Numbered from the stretch's first letter, positions 26,360 through 36,395 are shown. The stretch is 64,000 nt of DNA from Streptomyces sp. A 4/2 (GCF_940670765.1 NZ_CALNVW010000019.1:62001-126000); one strand, 5' to 3'. Translations and numbers: made by a program. The notes: a model not told the origin generated them from the sequence alone.

Positions 26360-27463
26360 CTACTTGTCCGGCCGGACGACGCCCAGGATCGGCATCGAGC
26401 CCGCCCCGCCGATCGTGATGTCCCTGCCGGGCCGTGGCGCGTTGATCATCGCGCCGTCGCCTATGTACATCCCGACATGGGTCGCGTCCGAGAAGTAGAT
26501 GATGAGGTCGCCGGGGCGCATGTCCTTCACGTCCACGTGCTGCAACTGCTTCCACTGTTCCTGCGAGGTACGCGGAATGGGATGGCCGGCCGCCGCCCAC
26601 GCCTGTGAGGTCAGCCCGGAGCAGTCGAACGATTGCGGGCCCACCGCGCCCCACTTGTACGGCTTGCCGATCTGCGCCGTGGCGAACTGGACGGCCTTCT
26701 TGCCCTGGGCGCTCGCCTTGTTGTTGATCTCCTTCAGGATGCCCGAACTCAGCCAGGCCGTCTGGGCCTTGTACTGCTGCTCGTCCTCCAGCTTGCGGAG
26801 CCGTTCGCGTTCCTTCTTCGCCAGGCTCGATTCGAGCTTCTTGGCGGCGCTGATCTTCTGGTCGATGTCCTTCTTGGTCTTCGCCTGCTTCTTGCGGTTG
26901 GACTCCAGCTTCTGCCACTGGTCGCTGGCGTCCTGGGTGTACGTCTTCAAGTCCTGCTGGGTCCTGTCCATTTCGGCCAGCAGGTTCTTCTGTGCCTGCT
27001 GCCCCGCGCGCAGCCGGTCGGCGCCGTCCAGGAAGTTGTCCGGGTTGCCGCTGAGCATCAGCTGCGCGGCGGGCGGCAGTCCGGCGTCCCGGTACTGGGC
27101 GCGGGCCTCGGCGCCCGCCTGGGTCTTGAGCTGGTCGATCCTCGCCTGACCCTTGACGATGGACTTGGCGAGTTCGACGATCTGCGACGACTGCTTCTCG
27201 GACTGTTCCTTGGCGAGGTTGTACGCGTCGGTGGCGGCCCCGGCCTTGCGGTAGAGGTCGTCGATCTCCTTGCGCACCTCTTCGAGGCTCTTCTTCGACG
27301 ACGGCGCCTTGTGGGAGCCGGAAGAGCCGGAAGTGTCCGAAGAGCCGGAAGTGCCCGAAGAATGGGGCGGCTTGGGGGCGGCGTACGCGGTCGTCGGTAC
27401 GGTCAGCGCGGTCAGTCCGCAGACCAGTGTGATCGCGGCGGCGGCACAGCGGCGTCGGTTCAC
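26360..27463 (-). CDS. secreted NlpC/P60 peptidoglycan endopeptidase
   Basis: 367 residues. Signal peptide (AAAAITLVCGLTALTVPTTAYA, cleavage near residue 29), a Ser/Gly-rich linker, a long coiled coil (about 60-235; LEEVRKEIDDLYRKAG onward), and the NlpC/P60 domain with Cys281 (FDCSGL), His329 (DATHVGMYIG) and Asn341. It should cut D-gamma-Glu-DAP type bonds in peptidoglycan, acting outside the membrane. The coiled coil resembles the RipC/CwlO regulatory domain, which interacts with FtsX; that is inferred. Confidence 0.93.
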   Translation of the reverse strand: MNRRRCAAAAITLVCGLTALTVPTTAYAAPKPPHSSGTSGSSDTSGSSGSHKAPSSKKSLEEVRKEIDDLYRKAGAATDAYNLAKEQSEKQSSQIVELAKSIVKGQARIDQLKTQAGAEARAQYRDAGLPPAAQLMLSGNPDNFLDGADRLRAGQQAQKNLLAEMDRTQQDLKTYTQDASDQWQKLESNRKKQAKTKKDIDQKISAAKKLESSLAKKERERLRKLEDEQQYKAQTAWLSSGILKEINNKASAQGKKAVQFATAQIGKPYKWGAVGPQSFDCSGLTSQAWAAAGHPIPRTSQEQWKQLQHVDVKDMRPGDLIIYFSDATHVGMYIGDGAMINAPRPGRDITIGGAGSMPILGVVRPDK

Positions 27464-27661
27464 GAGCTCCCCCTCCAGAGCTGATTTACCGTCAGTAACT
27501 TAGGTGACGTTGGCGCGATATTGCCATGCCCTGCGCGAATGCGACAGAGGTGTACAACAACTCCCCAGCCCCACCCGTGTTCCTGCGCCGCATCAGCCTT
27601 CGTGCGGTGTCTCTGCTTCGTCCGACGAACGGCACCCGCCCCAGGTTCCCGACGGCCCGCC

Positions 27662-27745
27662 GGATACCTCGTACGTGGTGCCGGATACCCCGTACGTGGT
27701 GCCGGTTGCCCCGTACGCGGTCCTGGTTACCCCGTACGTGGTGCC
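27662..27745. repeat. 21-bp repeat x4 across the methyltransferase stop
   Basis: Four 21-base units (GGATACCCCGTACGTGGTGCC type) start at 27662, 27683, 27704 and 27725. The stop codon of the minus-strand methyltransferase lies in the last one. Confidence 0.95.
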
Positions 27746-28539
27746 AGCGCCGCCCAGTCCACCGTGACTTCGCCCTGGCGCCACCGGCGGACATCGTCCG
27801 TGAGCGGCCAGTCGGTGGTGAGGGAGCGCGCCGCGGTGATCCAGCGCTGCCGGGCGCCCAGCGAGGCGTACGGCGCCGCCGCCGCCCACGCCCGGTCGAA
27901 GTCCCGCAGGAAGGCGTGCACCGGCTCACCGGGAACATTCCGGTGGATGAGCGCCTTCGGCAGCCGCTCCGCGAGGTCGGACGGCTGGTGCAGCGAGCCG
28001 AGCCGGGTCGCGAACGTCACCGTGCGCGGGCCGTCCGGTCCGAGCGCCACCCAGACCTGCCGCCGCCCGATCTCGTCGCAGGTGCCCTCGACCAGCAGCC
28101 CGTCCGGCGCCAGCCGGGCGCACAGCCGCTGCCACACGGCGGCGACCTCGCCCTCGTCGTACTGGCGCAGTACGTTCGCCGCCCGGATCAGCGACGGGCT
28201 GCGGCCGTCCAGCGGCACCTCGAAGCCGCCGTGCCGGAAGGACAGCCCCGGCTGCTCGTACGGCTTCGCCGCCGCGACCCGGGCCGGTTCGATCTCGATG
28301 CCCACGACCTCGGCGGCGGGAGCGGCCCCACGCAGCCGCCGGAGCAGTTCGACGGCGGTCCAGGGGGCGGCTCCGTACCCCAGATCCACCACTACGGGGT
28401 CGTCCGAGCGGCGCAGTGCGGGGCCGTGCACGGCGGCGATCCAGCGGTCCATCCGGCGCAGCCGGTTGGGGTTGGTGGTCCCGCGGGTCACAGCGCCGAC
28501 GGGGCGTGCGCCGGTGGGGCGAGGGGCGGGCGGGGTCAT
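27727..28539 (-). CDS. class I SAM-dependent methyltransferase-like protein
   Basis: 270 residues from ATG at 28539 (ATG at 28566 possible). SAM-binding motif I is VVVDLGYGAAPWTAVEL (about 49-65), followed by an acidic VVGIEIEP strand 2. The conserved N-terminus GTTNPNRLRRMDRW is typical of a Streptomyces family encoded beside mshA. Substrate unknown. Divergent from mshA. Confidence 0.85.
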   Translation of the reverse strand: MTPPAPRPTGARPVGAVTRGTTNPNRLRRMDRWIAAVHGPALRRSDDPVVVDLGYGAAPWTAVELLRRLRGAAPAAEVVGIEIEPARVAAAKPYEQPGLSFRHGGFEVPLDGRSPSLIRAANVLRQYDEGEVAAVWQRLCARLAPDGLLVEGTCDEIGRRQVWVALGPDGPRTVTFATRLGSLHQPSDLAERLPKALIHRNVPGEPVHAFLRDFDRAWAAAAPYASLGARQRWITAARSLTTDWPLTDDVRRWRQGEVTVDWAALAPRTG

Positions 28540-28689
28540 GGGACGAGGGTATGCGAGGCGTGTCATGGTAATGATTCGGCAAAGAGGAAATGCGGGGCGG
28601 TGTTCTGCTGTTCCACACCTCTGAAGGGGACGGGGCAGGTACGCGTGCCCTGGCGTAGACCGTGCCCGCGCGAGGAGAGGACCGTCCAC

Positions 28690-30039
28690 GTGAGCCAGTA
28701 CGTGTCCCGGCTCGGCGGCCGGATCACGGGACCCGCGCGACCCCCCAGGCTGAAGTTCGCCGGGCATCGCAAACCGCGCAGGATCGCCATGCTCAGCGTG
28801 CACACGTCCCCCCTGCACCAGCCCGGCACGGGCGACGCGGGCGGGATGAACGTCTACATCGTCGAGCTGGCGAAGCGGCTCGCCGCGATCAACATCGAGG
28901 TCGAGATCTTCACCCGCGCCACCACGGGCGGCCTGGCGCCGCTCGTCGAGCTGGCGCCCGGTGTGCTCGTACGGCACGTGGACGCGGGCCCGTACGAGGG
29001 CCTGGCCAAGGAGGAGCTGCCGGCCCAGCTGTGCGCCTTCACCCACGGCGTGATGCAGGCCTGGGCGGGCAACCGGCCCGGCCACTACGACCTCGTGCAC
29101 TCGCACTACTGGCTCTCCGGCCATGTCGGCTGGCTCGCGGCCGAGCGGTGGGGCGCGCCGCTCGTCCACGCCATGCACACCATGGCCAAGGTGAAGAACG
29201 CCGCGCTCGCCGCGGGCGACAGCCCCGAGCCCGCCGCGCGGGTCATCGGCGAGACCCAGATCGTGCGGGCCGCCGACCGGCTCATCGCCAACACCGCGGA
29301 GGAGTCCGACGAGCTGGTCCGCCACTACGAGGCGGAACGGGGCAAGGTCGCCGTCGTCCACCCCGGTGTGAACCTCGACCGCTTCCGCCCCGGCGACGGC
29401 CGGTCCGCCGCCCGCGCCCGGCTCGGCCTGCCGCGGGACGCGTTCGTACCGCTCTTCGCCGGGCGCATCCAGCCGCTCAAGGCGCCGGACATCCTGTTGC
29501 GCGCGGTGGCGGTCCTGCTCGACCAGGATCCCTCGCTGCGGACGCGGATGGTCGTACCGGTGGTCGGCGGTCCCAGCGGCAGCGGTCTCGCCAAGCCGGA
29601 GGGCCTGCAGAAGCTGGCCGCGCGCCTCGGTATCGCGGACATCGTCCGGTTCTGTCCGCCGGTCGGTCAGGATCAGCTCGCCGACTGGTTCCGGGCCGCG
29701 TCCGTGCTGGTCATGCCGTCGTACAACGAATCCTTCGGGCTGGTCGCGATCGAGGCCCAGGCGGCCGGTACGCCGGTGGTGGCGGCTGCGGTCGGCGGGC
29801 TGCCCGTCGCCGTACGGGAAGGGTCGACCGGTTTCCTGATCCCCGGGCACGACCCGACCGCGTACGCGGCGGCGCTGCGCCGCTTCATCGACAGCCCGGA
29901 ACTGGTCGACCGGATGGGCGGCGCCGCGGCCCGGCACGCCGGACGCTTCGGCTGGGACACGGCCGCGGCGGCGACGGCCGAGGTCTACACGGCCGCGATG
30001 CAGGAACACCGCCGTCGCGTACGCTCGCATCATGGCTGA
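28690..30039 (+). CDS. mshA: MshA, D-inositol-3-phosphate glycosyltransferase (mycothiol synthesis)
   Basis: 449 residues from GTG at 28690 after GAGAGGACC. GT-B family 4 fold. Signature features are SVHTSPLHQPGTGDAGGMNVYI near residue 37 (inositol-phosphate site), HSHYWLSG, HTMAKVKN, FAGRIQPLKAPD and the ESFGLVAIEAQAAGTPVV nucleotide-sugar block near 345. It joins GlcNAc from UDP-GlcNAc to 1L-myo-inositol-1-phosphate, the first step of mycothiol. The stop overlaps the YbjN gene by 8 bases. Confidence 0.96.
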   Translation: MSQYVSRLGGRITGPARPPRLKFAGHRKPRRIAMLSVHTSPLHQPGTGDAGGMNVYIVELAKRLAAINIEVEIFTRATTGGLAPLVELAPGVLVRHVDAGPYEGLAKEELPAQLCAFTHGVMQAWAGNRPGHYDLVHSHYWLSGHVGWLAAERWGAPLVHAMHTMAKVKNAALAAGDSPEPAARVIGETQIVRAADRLIANTAEESDELVRHYEAERGKVAVVHPGVNLDRFRPGDGRSAARARLGLPRDAFVPLFAGRIQPLKAPDILLRAVAVLLDQDPSLRTRMVVPVVGGPSGSGLAKPEGLQKLAARLGIADIVRFCPPVGQDQLADWFRAASVLVMPSYNESFGLVAIEAQAAGTPVVAAAVGGLPVAVREGSTGFLIPGHDPTAYAAALRRFIDSPELVDRMGGAAARHAGRFGWDTAAAATAEVYTAAMQEHRRRVRSHHG

Positions 30040-30538
30040 TGTGCGACAGGTCATGGAGCAGGCGTTCGAGGATGCCGAGCTGGAGTGGGAGAGCCCCGAG
30101 CCGGGCTCCTACGTGGTGAAACTCCCCGGCACCCGGAAGCTCTCCACCACCTGCTCGCTGATCGTCGGCAAGCACTCGCTGTCGGTCAACGCGTTCGTGA
30201 TCCGCCACCCCGACGAGAACGTCGCGGCGGTGCACCGGTGGCTGCTGGAGCGGAATCTGCGGCTGTACGGGGTGAGTTACGCGGTCGATCAGCTCGGCGA
30301 CATCTATCTGGTCGGGAAGCTGCCGCTGTCCGTGATCACACCGGACGAGATCGACCGGCTGCTCGGATCGGTCCTCGAAGCGGCCGACGGGCCCTTCAAC
30401 TCGTTGCTGGAGCTGGGCTTCTCGGCGGCGATCAAGCGGGAGTACGCGTGGCGGGTGTCGCGGGGGGAGTCGACGCGGAACCTGGATGCGTTCACGCATC
30501 TGACTCGCGGGGCCGAAGACGCGGGCGCGGAGGGCTGA
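30032..30538 (+). CDS. YbjN domain-containing protein
   Basis: 168 residues from an ATG inside the end of mshA. Fold of the YbjN/type III secretion chaperone-like family (CSLIVGKHSLSVNAFVIRHPDENVAAVHRWLLERN, DIYLVGKLPLSVITPDEIDRLLG). In actinobacteria it commonly accompanies mshA. Function is unknown; cytosolic. Confidence 0.9.
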   Translation: MADVRQVMEQAFEDAELEWESPEPGSYVVKLPGTRKLSTTCSLIVGKHSLSVNAFVIRHPDENVAAVHRWLLERNLRLYGVSYAVDQLGDIYLVGKLPLSVITPDEIDRLLGSVLEAADGPFNSLLELGFSAAIKREYAWRVSRGESTRNLDAFTHLTRGAEDAGAEG

Positions 30539-30640
30539 GGCCAGTGCTTTCGGGGCGCCGCCCCCATCCAAGCCCCTCCGGCGATTGAGGAGCAGGGGTC
30601 CGGGGGCAGAGCCCCCGAAAGCTCGCCGCAGGCGCCCGCC
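30539..30640. repeat. interspersed Streptomyces intergenic element with terminator stem
   Basis: Contains CCTCCGGCGATTGAGGAGC and a CGGGGGC-AGA-GCCCCCG hairpin (30601-30617). From memory, both recur between genes throughout Streptomyces chromosomes. Here it lies directly after YbjN and may terminate the mshA transcript. Confidence 0.65.
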
Positions 30641-30740
30641 CGCTTCGCCCCTGCACGACCCTTCCCCGCCCTGCGCCCCCCATGGCATGCTCACCGCCAA
30701 CGCATGTATGAACTTCGTTCACATCCATGGAGGTTGGCTC

Positions 30741-32468
30741 GTGGGGAACAACATGGCGGACAACGTGGCGAACAACGTGGCGAACATCAGCAGACGCACA
30801 CTGCTCAGCACCGCGACAGCCATCGCGGCTGCCACCGCGGCTGTTACCGCGACGGGAGGAACCGCCATGGCCGTACCCCGTGGAGGGACCCCCTCCGGAG
30901 GACGTACTCCGGTCACCCCCCTCTGGCGCGAGTTCGCCCGGACCCCGTACACCCACCCCCAGATCCCGTACATCGGCCGCGCCGGACGCCGTACCGGCGG
31001 CGAGGCCCGGTTCCCCCGGCGCCCCGTCGTCGCCGACGTGACGGACCACGGTGCGACGCCCGACGGCTCCACCGACTCGGCGCCCGCGATCAACCGTGCC
31101 ATCGCCGCTGCCGGCGAACGCGGCGGTGGCACGGTCCTCGTCCCCGCAGGGACCTTCCGCATCGACGACCTCATCCGGATCGGGCACAGCAACGTCGTTC
31201 TGCGCGGCGCGGGCAGTGGCCGCACCAAGCTCTACGCGACGAAGAACCTCACCGAACTGATCGGCCCGTACGGGTCCCGGTACGGCGGCGACAAGTCGTC
31301 GTGGTCCTGGGCGGGCGGGCTGATCTGGCTCTGCCCCGAGGCGCGCTTCGCGTCACTGACCGCCGCCATCGAGGCCGCGACCTGGCCCTTCGAGGGGTGG
31401 ACGGGCAACAAGCGCGACGAGTGGCGCACCCTCACCACCGTCGCTCCCGCCCGGCAGGGCGACCGCACCGTCACCGTCCGGGACGCGGCACGGCTGCGCC
31501 GCGGCGATCTCGTCCTGCTCCGCCTCGCCGACGACGCCGACCACACGCTCCTGGAGCACATGTCGGGCGGCGGCCCGGGGCCCGAGGCGTACTTCTGGGA
31601 CGACAAGACCAAGCTGACCTCGTACGTGCCGTACGAATGGCCGGTACGCATCACCGCCGTCCACGGCCGCAAGGTCACCCTGGAACGCCCCCTCCCGCTG
31701 GACGTCCGGCCCGAGTGGGACCCCCGCCTCACCACCCATGTGGCGCCGCTGACCGGGTCCGCCGTGGAGGGGCTCACGCTGGAGGCGGTCCTCACCCCGC
31801 AGTCCCAGCACCTGCTCGACAAGGGGTACAACGGCGTCGCCTTCCAGTGCGCCTACGACTGCTGGGCCGACGACGTCGTCGTCCGTAACGTCGACAACGG
31901 CTTCGGGCTGGTCGCGGCGTCCGCCACCACGCTGCGCCGCACCCGCGTCGAGGGCCGCGGCTCGCACCACCCGTACTTCTGCCGGGAGGGCTCGCACGAC
32001 AACCTGGTCGAGGACTTCGCCATCGCGCAGCGCACCGTCCCGGCCCCCGCGGGCACCCAGTTGCACGGCATCAACGTCGAGGGGCTGTCCAGCCACAACG
32101 TCTGGTCGCGGGGCGTGATGGAGATGGGCACCTTCGACTCGCACCGGGGGCTGCCGTTCGCCAACGTCCGTACCGACATCACCGTGAACAACGACGGGCG
32201 GCACGGCGGCGACGACTCGGCGGGACCGCTCTTCGGCGCCCGCTTCACGCACTGGAACATCCGGGTCACCAACGGCCGCGAGGGCCTGATGAAGATCGAC
32301 GGTCTGGCCCCGTACAGCGCGAGCGTCGGGATCAGCACGGTCAGCCCGTTCGGCCAGATCGACGTACCGGACTTCACCGGCGATCTGCACTCCCGCCTGG
32401 AGGCGTACGGGGCGCCGGAGTCGGTACGTCCGGTCAATCTGTACGAGGCCCAGCGCGGCCTGCGCTGA
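30741..32468 (+). CDS. Tat-exported pectate-lyase-superfamily (beta-helix) protein
   Basis: 575 residues from GTG at 30741, seven bases after GGAGG. A Tat signal (SRRTLLSTATAIAAATAAV, twin Arg near residue 20) is followed by a right-handed beta-helix: VADVTDHGATPDGSTDSAPAINRAIA is the opening signature of the pectate lyase superfamily (GH28/PL-like). Later repeats (NVVLRGAGSGRTKL, WADDVVVRNVDNGFGLVAAS) form coils. Catalytic residues are not assignable; it likely binds or cuts an extracellular polysaccharide. Upstream DNA has a near-repeat GACAACGTGGCGAACAACGTG. Confidence 0.87.
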   Translation: MGNNMADNVANNVANISRRTLLSTATAIAAATAAVTATGGTAMAVPRGGTPSGGRTPVTPLWREFARTPYTHPQIPYIGRAGRRTGGEARFPRRPVVADVTDHGATPDGSTDSAPAINRAIAAAGERGGGTVLVPAGTFRIDDLIRIGHSNVVLRGAGSGRTKLYATKNLTELIGPYGSRYGGDKSSWSWAGGLIWLCPEARFASLTAAIEAATWPFEGWTGNKRDEWRTLTTVAPARQGDRTVTVRDAARLRRGDLVLLRLADDADHTLLEHMSGGGPGPEAYFWDDKTKLTSYVPYEWPVRITAVHGRKVTLERPLPLDVRPEWDPRLTTHVAPLTGSAVEGLTLEAVLTPQSQHLLDKGYNGVAFQCAYDCWADDVVVRNVDNGFGLVAASATTLRRTRVEGRGSHHPYFCREGSHDNLVEDFAIAQRTVPAPAGTQLHGINVEGLSSHNVWSRGVMEMGTFDSHRGLPFANVRTDITVNNDGRHGGDDSAGPLFGARFTHWNIRVTNGREGLMKIDGLAPYSASVGISTVSPFGQIDVPDFTGDLHSRLEAYGAPESVRPVNLYEAQRGLR

Positions 32469-32724
32469 TCCGGGACGTTCGGACGCACAGCCGAGAGCGC
32501 TTGCCGCACGACCGGGAGCGGCCCGATCCGGGACGACGGGGTCGGGCCGCTCCTGATGCGGGGTGGGGGGAACGGCGTGCGGGGGCTCGGCTCGTACTAC
32601 GCCTGCGACCGCTCCAACTCGCCTTCACGCGTGCCGCTTTCGAACGCGGCACGCTTCCCCGGAGTGAGGGCGGCAGCGACCTCGTTACGCCGAACCGTGG
32701 CCGGCAAGGCTCTACTGTGTCGCG

Positions 32725-33309
32725 GTGAACAACAGCCCTCTCGTCGGCCGCACCGTCCGCCTCGTGCCGCTGTCCACCGACCACGCAGAAGCCCTCCTGC
32801 CCTCCGCATCCGACCCGGAGGTATGGCAATGGATGCCCCGGCCGCGCCCTGAAAGCCTGTTACAGATGCGCGCGCTGCTCAGCCGGATGACAGCGGATCC
32901 GTCCAGGCGGTGCTTCGCCGTGCAGCGCTGTGACGACGACGTCGTGATCGGTTCGACCAGTCTGTACGACCTCGACCTGGCCGAGAGCCGCGCTGAGATC
33001 GGCGCGACCTGGTTCGACCGTTCCTGCTGGGGAGGTCCCTACAACGCCGAGTCCAAGCTGCTGTTGTTCGGCCATGCCTTCGACGACCTGCGACTCGCCA
33101 GGCTCGCCCTGCGCACCGACAATCTCAACCTGCGTTCCCAGCGCGCCTTGACCGGCCTCGGCCTGGTCCACGAAGGAACCCTGCGCAGTCATATGCGGCG
33201 TCAGGACGGAACCCGCCGCGATTCGCTCTACTACAGCCTGCTCGCAGACGAGTGGCCCACGGTCCGCGACAAGCTGCGCGCCAGGGTCGCTGCCAAGAGG
33301 GCCCGCTGA
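32725..33309 (+). CDS. RimJ/RimL-type GNAT N-acetyltransferase
   Basis: 194 residues from GTG at 32725. The sequence follows RimJ/RimL-type GNATs: GRTVRLVPLSTDHAEALL, VIGSTSLYDLD, ESKLLLFGHAFDDLRLARLALRTDNLNLRSQRALTGLG. The usual Q/R-x-x-G-x-G/A loop is not clear in this copy. Substrate unknown. Immediately after its stop a 9-base tandem repeat fills the whole gap to a convergent GNAT gene. Confidence 0.83.
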   Translation: MNNSPLVGRTVRLVPLSTDHAEALLPSASDPEVWQWMPRPRPESLLQMRALLSRMTADPSRRCFAVQRCDDDVVIGSTSLYDLDLAESRAEIGATWFDRSCWGGPYNAESKLLLFGHAFDDLRLARLALRTDNLNLRSQRALTGLGLVHEGTLRSHMRRQDGTRRDSLYYSLLADEWPTVRDKLRARVAAKRAR

Positions 33310-33381
33310 TCCGTCTGGTCCGGCTGGTCCGTCTGCGATCCCTCTGGTCCCTCTGGTCCGTCTGGTCCGTCTGGTCCGTCT
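33308..33381. repeat. 9-bp GGTCCGTCT repeat x8 between two convergent GNAT genes
   Basis: About eight units of 9 bases run from inside the stop codon of the plus-strand GNAT to the stop codon of the minus-strand GNAT, the entire 70-base interval. Both stops lie at the repeat edges. Confidence 0.95.
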
Positions 33382-33928
33382 AAGCAGGCAGCGTGTCCGG
33401 GGACCGGACGCCGAGCCACTGCTCGGCGCCGTACTCCTCGTACCGCTGCACCTCGGTGAACCCCAGCTTCGCCGCGAGGTGCATCGAGCGGGCGTTGGCG
33501 GTCTGGGTGATGAGTACCACCGGCTCGCCGGGAAGTGCGCCGGTGAACCAGTCGAGTGCCGCTGTGCACGCCTCGGCGGCGTACCCATGTCCCCAGGCCT
33601 CCGGCAGGAACAGGTAGCCGAGTTCGGCCTCTCCGGCATCCGGACGGACCTGGCTCCGGTGCTCCGCGTCGCGCCGGTTGAGCTCGATCATGCCGATCAT
33701 CGCTCCGTCGAGATCGGTCACGAACAGGCCGGGACGTCGCCGGGGTGCCTCAGGCACCGTGCGTTCGAGCTCATCACGCGATCGGTGGCCACCGATGTAG
33801 GTGCCCACCTCCGGCGAGGCGAACAGCTCGATGAGCGCCGCACGGTCCCGGGCCTCGGGCTCACGGAGCACGAGCCGTTCGGTCTTTATCGGGGCGGGTG
33901 GCCAGGCGACGTGTCCGAGTCCAGTCAT
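33380..33928 (-). CDS. GNAT N-acetyltransferase
   Basis: 182 residues from ATG at 33928. Acetyl-CoA loop LPEAWGHGYAAEACTAAL (about 108-125) and preceding IKTERLVLREPEARDRAALIELFASPEVG match RimJ/RimL-like GNATs. Substrate unknown. Convergent with another GNAT; the two share only the fold, not close sequence. Confidence 0.87.
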   Translation of the reverse strand: MTGLGHVAWPPAPIKTERLVLREPEARDRAALIELFASPEVGTYIGGHRSRDELERTVPEAPRRRPGLFVTDLDGAMIGMIELNRRDAEHRSQVRPDAGEAELGYLFLPEAWGHGYAAEACTAALDWFTGALPGEPVVLITQTANARSMHLAAKLGFTEVQRYEEYGAEQWLGVRSPDTLPA

Positions 33929-34022
33929 GGCGGGCAAGTTATCGCACGTCCGCAGGGCAGGAGCGTCTGAACCCGTCGGCCTCAGCTGCCAGTAGGATCC
34001 CGATGCCGTCGAACCGGAGCAA

Positions 34023-35396
34023 CTACTCGACCGGCGCACTCACCACGGCGGCGCCGTTCTGCTCGGCCGTTGCTGCCGTTGCTGCCGTTGCTGTAGTGGT
34101 CGTCGTGGCCGCCGTGGCCGCCGTAGTTGCCGTCGTAGCGGGGGACTTGGGCGAGACCACCAGATGCGGCTCCGGCGGCAGGTTCCGCATCAGCAGCCAG
34201 TAGCCGACCGCCGCGGCCGTGCCCAGGACGGCGCAGGTCGCCCAGAGCCACTCCGCCCCGTACCGGTCGATCACGAAACCGGAGAGCAGCGGCGCGACCA
34301 GGGCCGCCACGGCCCAGGACGTCGAGTACATGCCCTGGTAGCGACCGCGTCCATGGACGGGGGAGAGGCGGACCACCAACCCTGTCTGGGTCGGTGCGTT
34401 GACGATCTCGGCGAGGGTCCAGACGCAGACCGTCAGCGCGTACAGCCCGAGGGAACCGGCGAACGCGGTCAGCCCGAATCCGTAACCCGCCAGCACCGAG
34501 GAGATGATCAACAGGCGGCGCGGGTCCCGGTGTTCGATGAAGCGGGTCACCGGGATCTGGAGGACCACGATCAGCACACCGTTGACGGCCACGGCCATCC
34601 CGTAATCGGCGCTGCTGAAGCCCGCCTTGCCCATCGCCACCGGGAGGCCCACCGAGGCCTGTTGGAAGATCAGCGCGACCACGAAGGACAGGCCGACGAC
34701 GCTCATGAAACGGCCGTCGCGCAGGACGGTCCCCAGCCGGACCGCCGACTCGGTGGCCTGTTCCACCGCCGTACGGACCGGCCGCGACTCCGGCAGCTTC
34801 AGGAAGACCACGACGGCGCAGACCAGGGTCAGCGCCGCCTCGCCGAGGAAGCCCGCCAGATAGCTGTACTGGGCGACGAAGCCCGCGAGCGCCGAGGAGA
34901 CCGCGAACCCGAGGTTGATGGCCCAGTAGTTGAGGGAGAACGCGCGCACCCGGTCCTGCGGCTTCACGATGTCGGCCATCATCGCCTGCACGGCCGGGCG
35001 CGAGGCGTTCGACGCCATGCCGACGAGGAAGGCGACGCCCGCGATGGCCACCGGGTCGTGCATGAAGCCGAGCAGCGCCACCGAGAGGGCTGTCGAGACC
35101 TGCGCGACGAGGAGCGTGGGGCGCCGCCCGAGCCGGTCCGTCATGACCCCGGCGCCGAGCGACGAGGCGACCCCGCCGAGGCCGTGCAGGGAGGCGACCA
35201 GGCCCGCGTACGAGGCCGAGTAGCCGCGGTCGAGGGTGAGGTAGAGCGCCATGAAGGTGGCGACGAACGCGCCGAGCCGGTTGATCAGGGTGCTGGTCCA
35301 CAGCCACCAGAACTCCCGGGGCAGACCGGAGACGCTCTCCCGTGCGGCGCGTCTGAGACCGGTGAGACCGGCGGTACGACCGGCTGTGGACGGCAT
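34023..35396 (-). CDS. MFS transporter (MdtH/YfcJ-like)
   Basis: 457 residues from ATG at 35396 with GGGGGA upstream. About 12 helices with the MFS signature [16 protein letters not shown] (about 80-95) and [19 protein letters not shown] (about 128-146), typical of the MdtH-like multidrug group. The C-terminal tail after the last helix is a low-complexity Thr/Ala tract (TTATTAATAATTTTTATAA) that looks like repeat expansion. Substrate unknown. Confidence 0.87.
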   Translation of the reverse strand: MPSTAGRTAGLTGLRRAARESVSGLPREFWWLWTSTLINRLGAFVATFMALYLTLDRGYSASYAGLVASLHGLGGVASSLGAGVMTDRLGRRPTLLVAQVSTALSVALLGFMHDPVAIAGVAFLVGMASNASRPAVQAMMADIVKPQDRVRAFSLNYWAINLGFAVSSALAGFVAQYSYLAGFLGEAALTLVCAVVVFLKLPESRPVRTAVEQATESAVRLGTVLRDGRFMSVVGLSFVVALIFQQASVGLPVAMGKAGFSSADYGMAVAVNGVLIVVLQIPVTRFIEHRDPRRLLIISSVLAGYGFGLTAFAGSLGLYALTVCVWTLAEIVNAPTQTGLVVRLSPVHGRGRYQGMYSTSWAVAALVAPLLSGFVIDRYGAEWLWATCAVLGTAAAVGYWLLMRNLPPEPHLVVSPKSPATTATTAATAATTTTTATAATAATAEQNGAAVVSAPVE

Positions 35397-35579
35397 TGGG
35401 CTTCCCCCAGGACAGATACATGTAAGTGGCGCTACGAACTCTGGGAGGTTACGTGCGCGCGCGTCGCGCCCGCCACCCGATTGACGAGGGCCGTCAATCC
35501 TTCTGACCGGGGGGCCGCCCATCCCTCGGTTCCCCGGCCGTTCAGCTGTGCGCAAGGGCGGTGGATTAGGCTCGGGACC

Positions 35580-36341
35580 ATGGCCGACGCACCGTACAAG
35601 CTGATCCTCCTCCGCCACGGCGAGAGTGAATGGAACGCGAAGAACCAGTTCACCGGTTGGGTGGACGTCAATCTCACCGAGAAGGGCGAGAAGGAGGCGG
35701 TCCGCGGCGGTGAGCTGCTCACGGACGCCGGCCTGCTCCCCGATGTCGTGCACACGTCGCTCCAGAAGCGCGCCATCCGCACCGCCCAGCTCTCGCTGGA
35801 GTCCGCGGACCGCCACTGGATCCCCGTGCACCGCTCCTGGCGCCTGAACGAGCGGCACTACGGCGCGCTCCAGGGCAAGGACAAGGCGCAGACGCTCGCG
35901 GAGTTCGGCGAGGAGCAGTTCATGCTGTGGCGCCGCTCGTACGACACCCCGCCGCCGCCCCTGGAGGACGGCGCGGAGTACTCGCAGAGCGACGACCCCC
36001 GTTACGCGACGATCCCGCCGGAGCTGCGCCCGCGCACCGAGTGCCTCAAGGACGTCGTCGAGCGGATGCTGCCGTACTGGTACGACGACATCGTCCCCGA
36101 CCTGCTCGCCGGCCGCACGGTCCTGGTCGCCGCCCACGGCAACTCGCTGCGCGCCCTGGTGAAGCACCTCGACGGCATCTCGGACGCGGACATCGCGGGA
36201 CTCAACATCCCGACCGGCATCCCGCTCGTGTACGAGCTGGACGCGGACTTCAAGCCGGTCAAGGCCGGTGGCACGTACCTCGACGCGGACGCCGCTGCGG
36301 CGGCCATCGAGGCCGTGAAGAACCAGGGCAAGAAGAAGTAA
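35580..36341 (+). CDS. gpmA: 2,3-bisphosphoglycerate-dependent phosphoglycerate mutase
   Basis: 253 residues from ATG at 35580. The phospho-histidine motif LRHGESEWN (His13) and the second His in [15 protein letters not shown] (about 182), with [10 protein letters not shown] and [13 protein letters not shown] loops, identify cofactor-dependent GpmA. It interconverts 3- and 2-phosphoglycerate in glycolysis/gluconeogenesis. It is followed by a T-tract terminator. Confidence 0.97.
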   Translation: MADAPYKLILLRHGESEWNAKNQFTGWVDVNLTEKGEKEAVRGGELLTDAGLLPDVVHTSLQKRAIRTAQLSLESADRHWIPVHRSWRLNERHYGALQGKDKAQTLAEFGEEQFMLWRRSYDTPPPPLEDGAEYSQSDDPRYATIPPELRPRTECLKDVVERMLPYWYDDIVPDLLAGRTVLVAAHGNSLRALVKHLDGISDADIAGLNIPTGIPLVYELDADFKPVKAGGTYLDADAAAAAIEAVKNQGKKK

Positions 36342-36354
36342 CCAGCCAGCTGTA

Positions 36355-36395
36355 AGCCCCCCACCTGCGGGTTCTCCGTGTGGTGGGGGGCTTTT
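36355..36395 (+). terminator. gpmA terminator
   Basis: An 11-bp perfect stem (36355-36365 with 36382-36392) ending in TTTT, 13 bases after the gpmA stop: a textbook intrinsic terminator. Confidence 0.9.

Noticed and set aside
27492-27938. Minus-strand frame with HHVRGIRHHVRGIR repeat
   Set aside because: It is the 21-bp DNA repeat read in a different frame from the methyltransferase; no independent support.
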